From Desulfovibrio porci (lineage in GTDB: Bacteria; Desulfobacterota; Desulfovibrionia; Desulfovibrionales; Desulfovibrionaceae), in contig NZ_VUMH01000005.1 in NCBI RefSeq assembly GCF_009696265.1, positions 124,001-188,000 of the forward strand: a stretch of DNA of 64,000 nucleotides. Direction: 5' to 3'. Made by a program: the position numbers and the translations under genes. Below the pieces are notes generated by a model, which did not search any database, was not told the DNA's origin, and was given only the letters and a program-made list of their open reading frames with translations. This document shows positions 63,287 through 64,000 of this stretch, piece by piece (the stretch's first letter is position 1; each line of letters starts with the position of its first letter).

Positions 63287-64000
63287 TCAGCGCGGGTAGC
63301 TCAGCGGGTCCGGCCCCATGCGGCCCCGGCAGTCCGGCAGCTCAATCCCGTCCAGAACCGCCACCTGTTCCGGCGTGAGCCGGAAATCGAAGACCGCGGC
63401 ATTTTCCCTGACCCGTTCGGCATGAACCGATTTGGGAATGGGCAGCAAGCCCTTTTCCAGATGCCAGCGCAGCAGAATCTGGGCCGGAGTTTTGCCGAGG
63501 TCGGCGGCCAGCCCGCGCACGGCGGGATTCTCCATCTCCCGGCCCCGGCCCAGCGGACTCCAGGAAACGACCTGAATGCCGCACCGGGCGCAAAAACGGC
63601 AGAGCGCCGCCTGGCTGAACAGCGGATGGACCTCAATCTGATTTATCGCGGGCCAGAAGCCGAAAACGTCGCGCAGTTCGCTGAGCTGCTCCTCCAGAAA
63701 ATTGGAGACGCCCAGCACGCGGATTTTGCCCTCTTCCTTCCGGCGCAGCAATTGTTCAAACGCGCGCAACCGCCGCGCGCTGTCCAGGCCCGGCCAATGC
63801 AGCAGATAACCGTCCAGATAGTCCAGGCCCAGCAGTTTGAGGCTCCGGTCCAGAGCGCGCACCGGCTCGTCAAAATCCGTGGGCCATATCTTGGAAAGCA
63901 CGAACAGCGTTTCACGCGCAAGCCCGCTGTGCCGCAGGGCCTCGCCCACAGTGTCTTCATTGTGGTAGTAGGCGGCCGTATCGATATAGCGGTAACCGCA
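63287..64000 (-). CDS. Aldo/keto reductase (5' end outside the window)
   Basis: The frame is open to the window end. It reads GYRYIDTAAYYHNEDTVGEAL (catalytic Asp and Tyr), LFVLSKIWPTDFD (catalytic Lys), DYLDGYLLHWPG (catalytic His), IRVLGVSNF, and the NADPH-binding IPKSVHAERVRENAAVFDF near the end. All four catalytic residues are present. It is a generic NADPH-dependent carbonyl reductase (2,5-diketogluconate reductase-like). About 30 N-terminal residues are missing. Confidence 0.88.
   Translation of the reverse strand, partial: CGYRYIDTAAYYHNEDTVGEALRHSGLARETLFVLSKIWPTDFDEPVRALDRSLKLLGLDYLDGYLLHWPGLDSARRLRAFEQLLRRKEEGKIRVLGVSNFLEEQLSELRDVFGFWPAINQIEVHPLFSQAALCRFCARCGIQVVSWSPLGRGREMENPAVRGLAADLGKTPAQILLRWHLEKGLLPIPKSVHAERVRENAAVFDFRLTPEQVAVLDGIELPDCRGRMGPDPLSYPR

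Noticed and set aside
1..64000. CRISPR arrays, rRNA genes or replication origins
   Set aside because: No regularly spaced direct repeats, rRNA segments or DnaA-box clusters were seen on either strand.

Overview
The window is high-GC chromosomal DNA from a sulfate-reducing deltaproteobacterium of the Desulfovibrio type (Desulfovibrionaceae). I infer this from the pyruvate carboxylase/birA pair, the phoH–HD phosphodiesterase–ybeY order, a periplasmic two-subunit selenocysteine formate dehydrogenase lacking a membrane anchor, a TAXI-type TRAP transporter with DUF1850, and the codon usage. No database search was possible, so the genus is an inference.

Layout. 1–7.4 kb: pyruvate carboxylase (partial), birA, a CCA-adding enzyme, ybeY, pgpH-like and phoH, then a protein built of five ~50-residue repeats. 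7.4–16.7 kb: housekeeping genes (gatB, an ARMT1/DUF89-like protein overlapping nadK, gmhA, an FmdB-type zinc ribbon, hemC, a Lon-like protease, a TetR regulator). 16.7–18.6 kb: a structured leader RNA with an intrinsic terminator, then a 40-residue membrane peptide and a sodium:solute symporter. 18.6–22.4 kb: a TAXI-TRAP operon.

22.7–44.1 kb is the most interesting part. It encodes a lipoprotein, a membrane-anchored trypsin-like protease, SrfA-like, SrfB (actin/Hsp70-like fold) and SrfC (dynamin-like GTPase) proteins, a membrane Sel1 protein and a secreted vWA protein. After a remodelled stretch come an ABC ATPase, an FtsX-type permease and a secreted SUMF1-like/coiled-coil protein without catalytic cysteines. 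Together these look like a trans-envelope machine: cytosolic NTPases (SrfB, SrfC, ABC ATPase), single-pass linkers and periplasmic sensors or effectors. The middle stretch holds an RTX-like surface-protein gene that is broken by a fresh IS1595/IS1016-type insertion (perfect 8-bp target duplication) and by a frameshift, plus an IS5-type remnant and a second RTX fragment. The RTX gene and the ABC–SUMF1 operon point away from each other and share a ~75-bp upstream block in inverted orientation, which suggests co-regulation or duplication.

44.2–49.8 kb: glgB, tRNA-Pro(GGG), and next to the tRNA an AT-rich island with a KAP-family P-loop NTPase (a class with phage-exclusion members) and phage-type regulators. 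49.9–53.4 kb: a small cytochrome c, an arginine/agmatine-type antiporter and a pyruvoyl-dependent arginine decarboxylase with the Thr-Ser cleavage site of chlamydial AaxB. 53.6–56.5 kb: a chemoreceptor that seems to have lost most of its sensor domain, and a pirin. 56.6–63.2 kb: a formate dehydrogenase locus, with fdhE–fdhD–mobA divergent from the Sec-containing catalytic subunit and its iron-sulfur subunit. The window ends inside an aldo/keto reductase.
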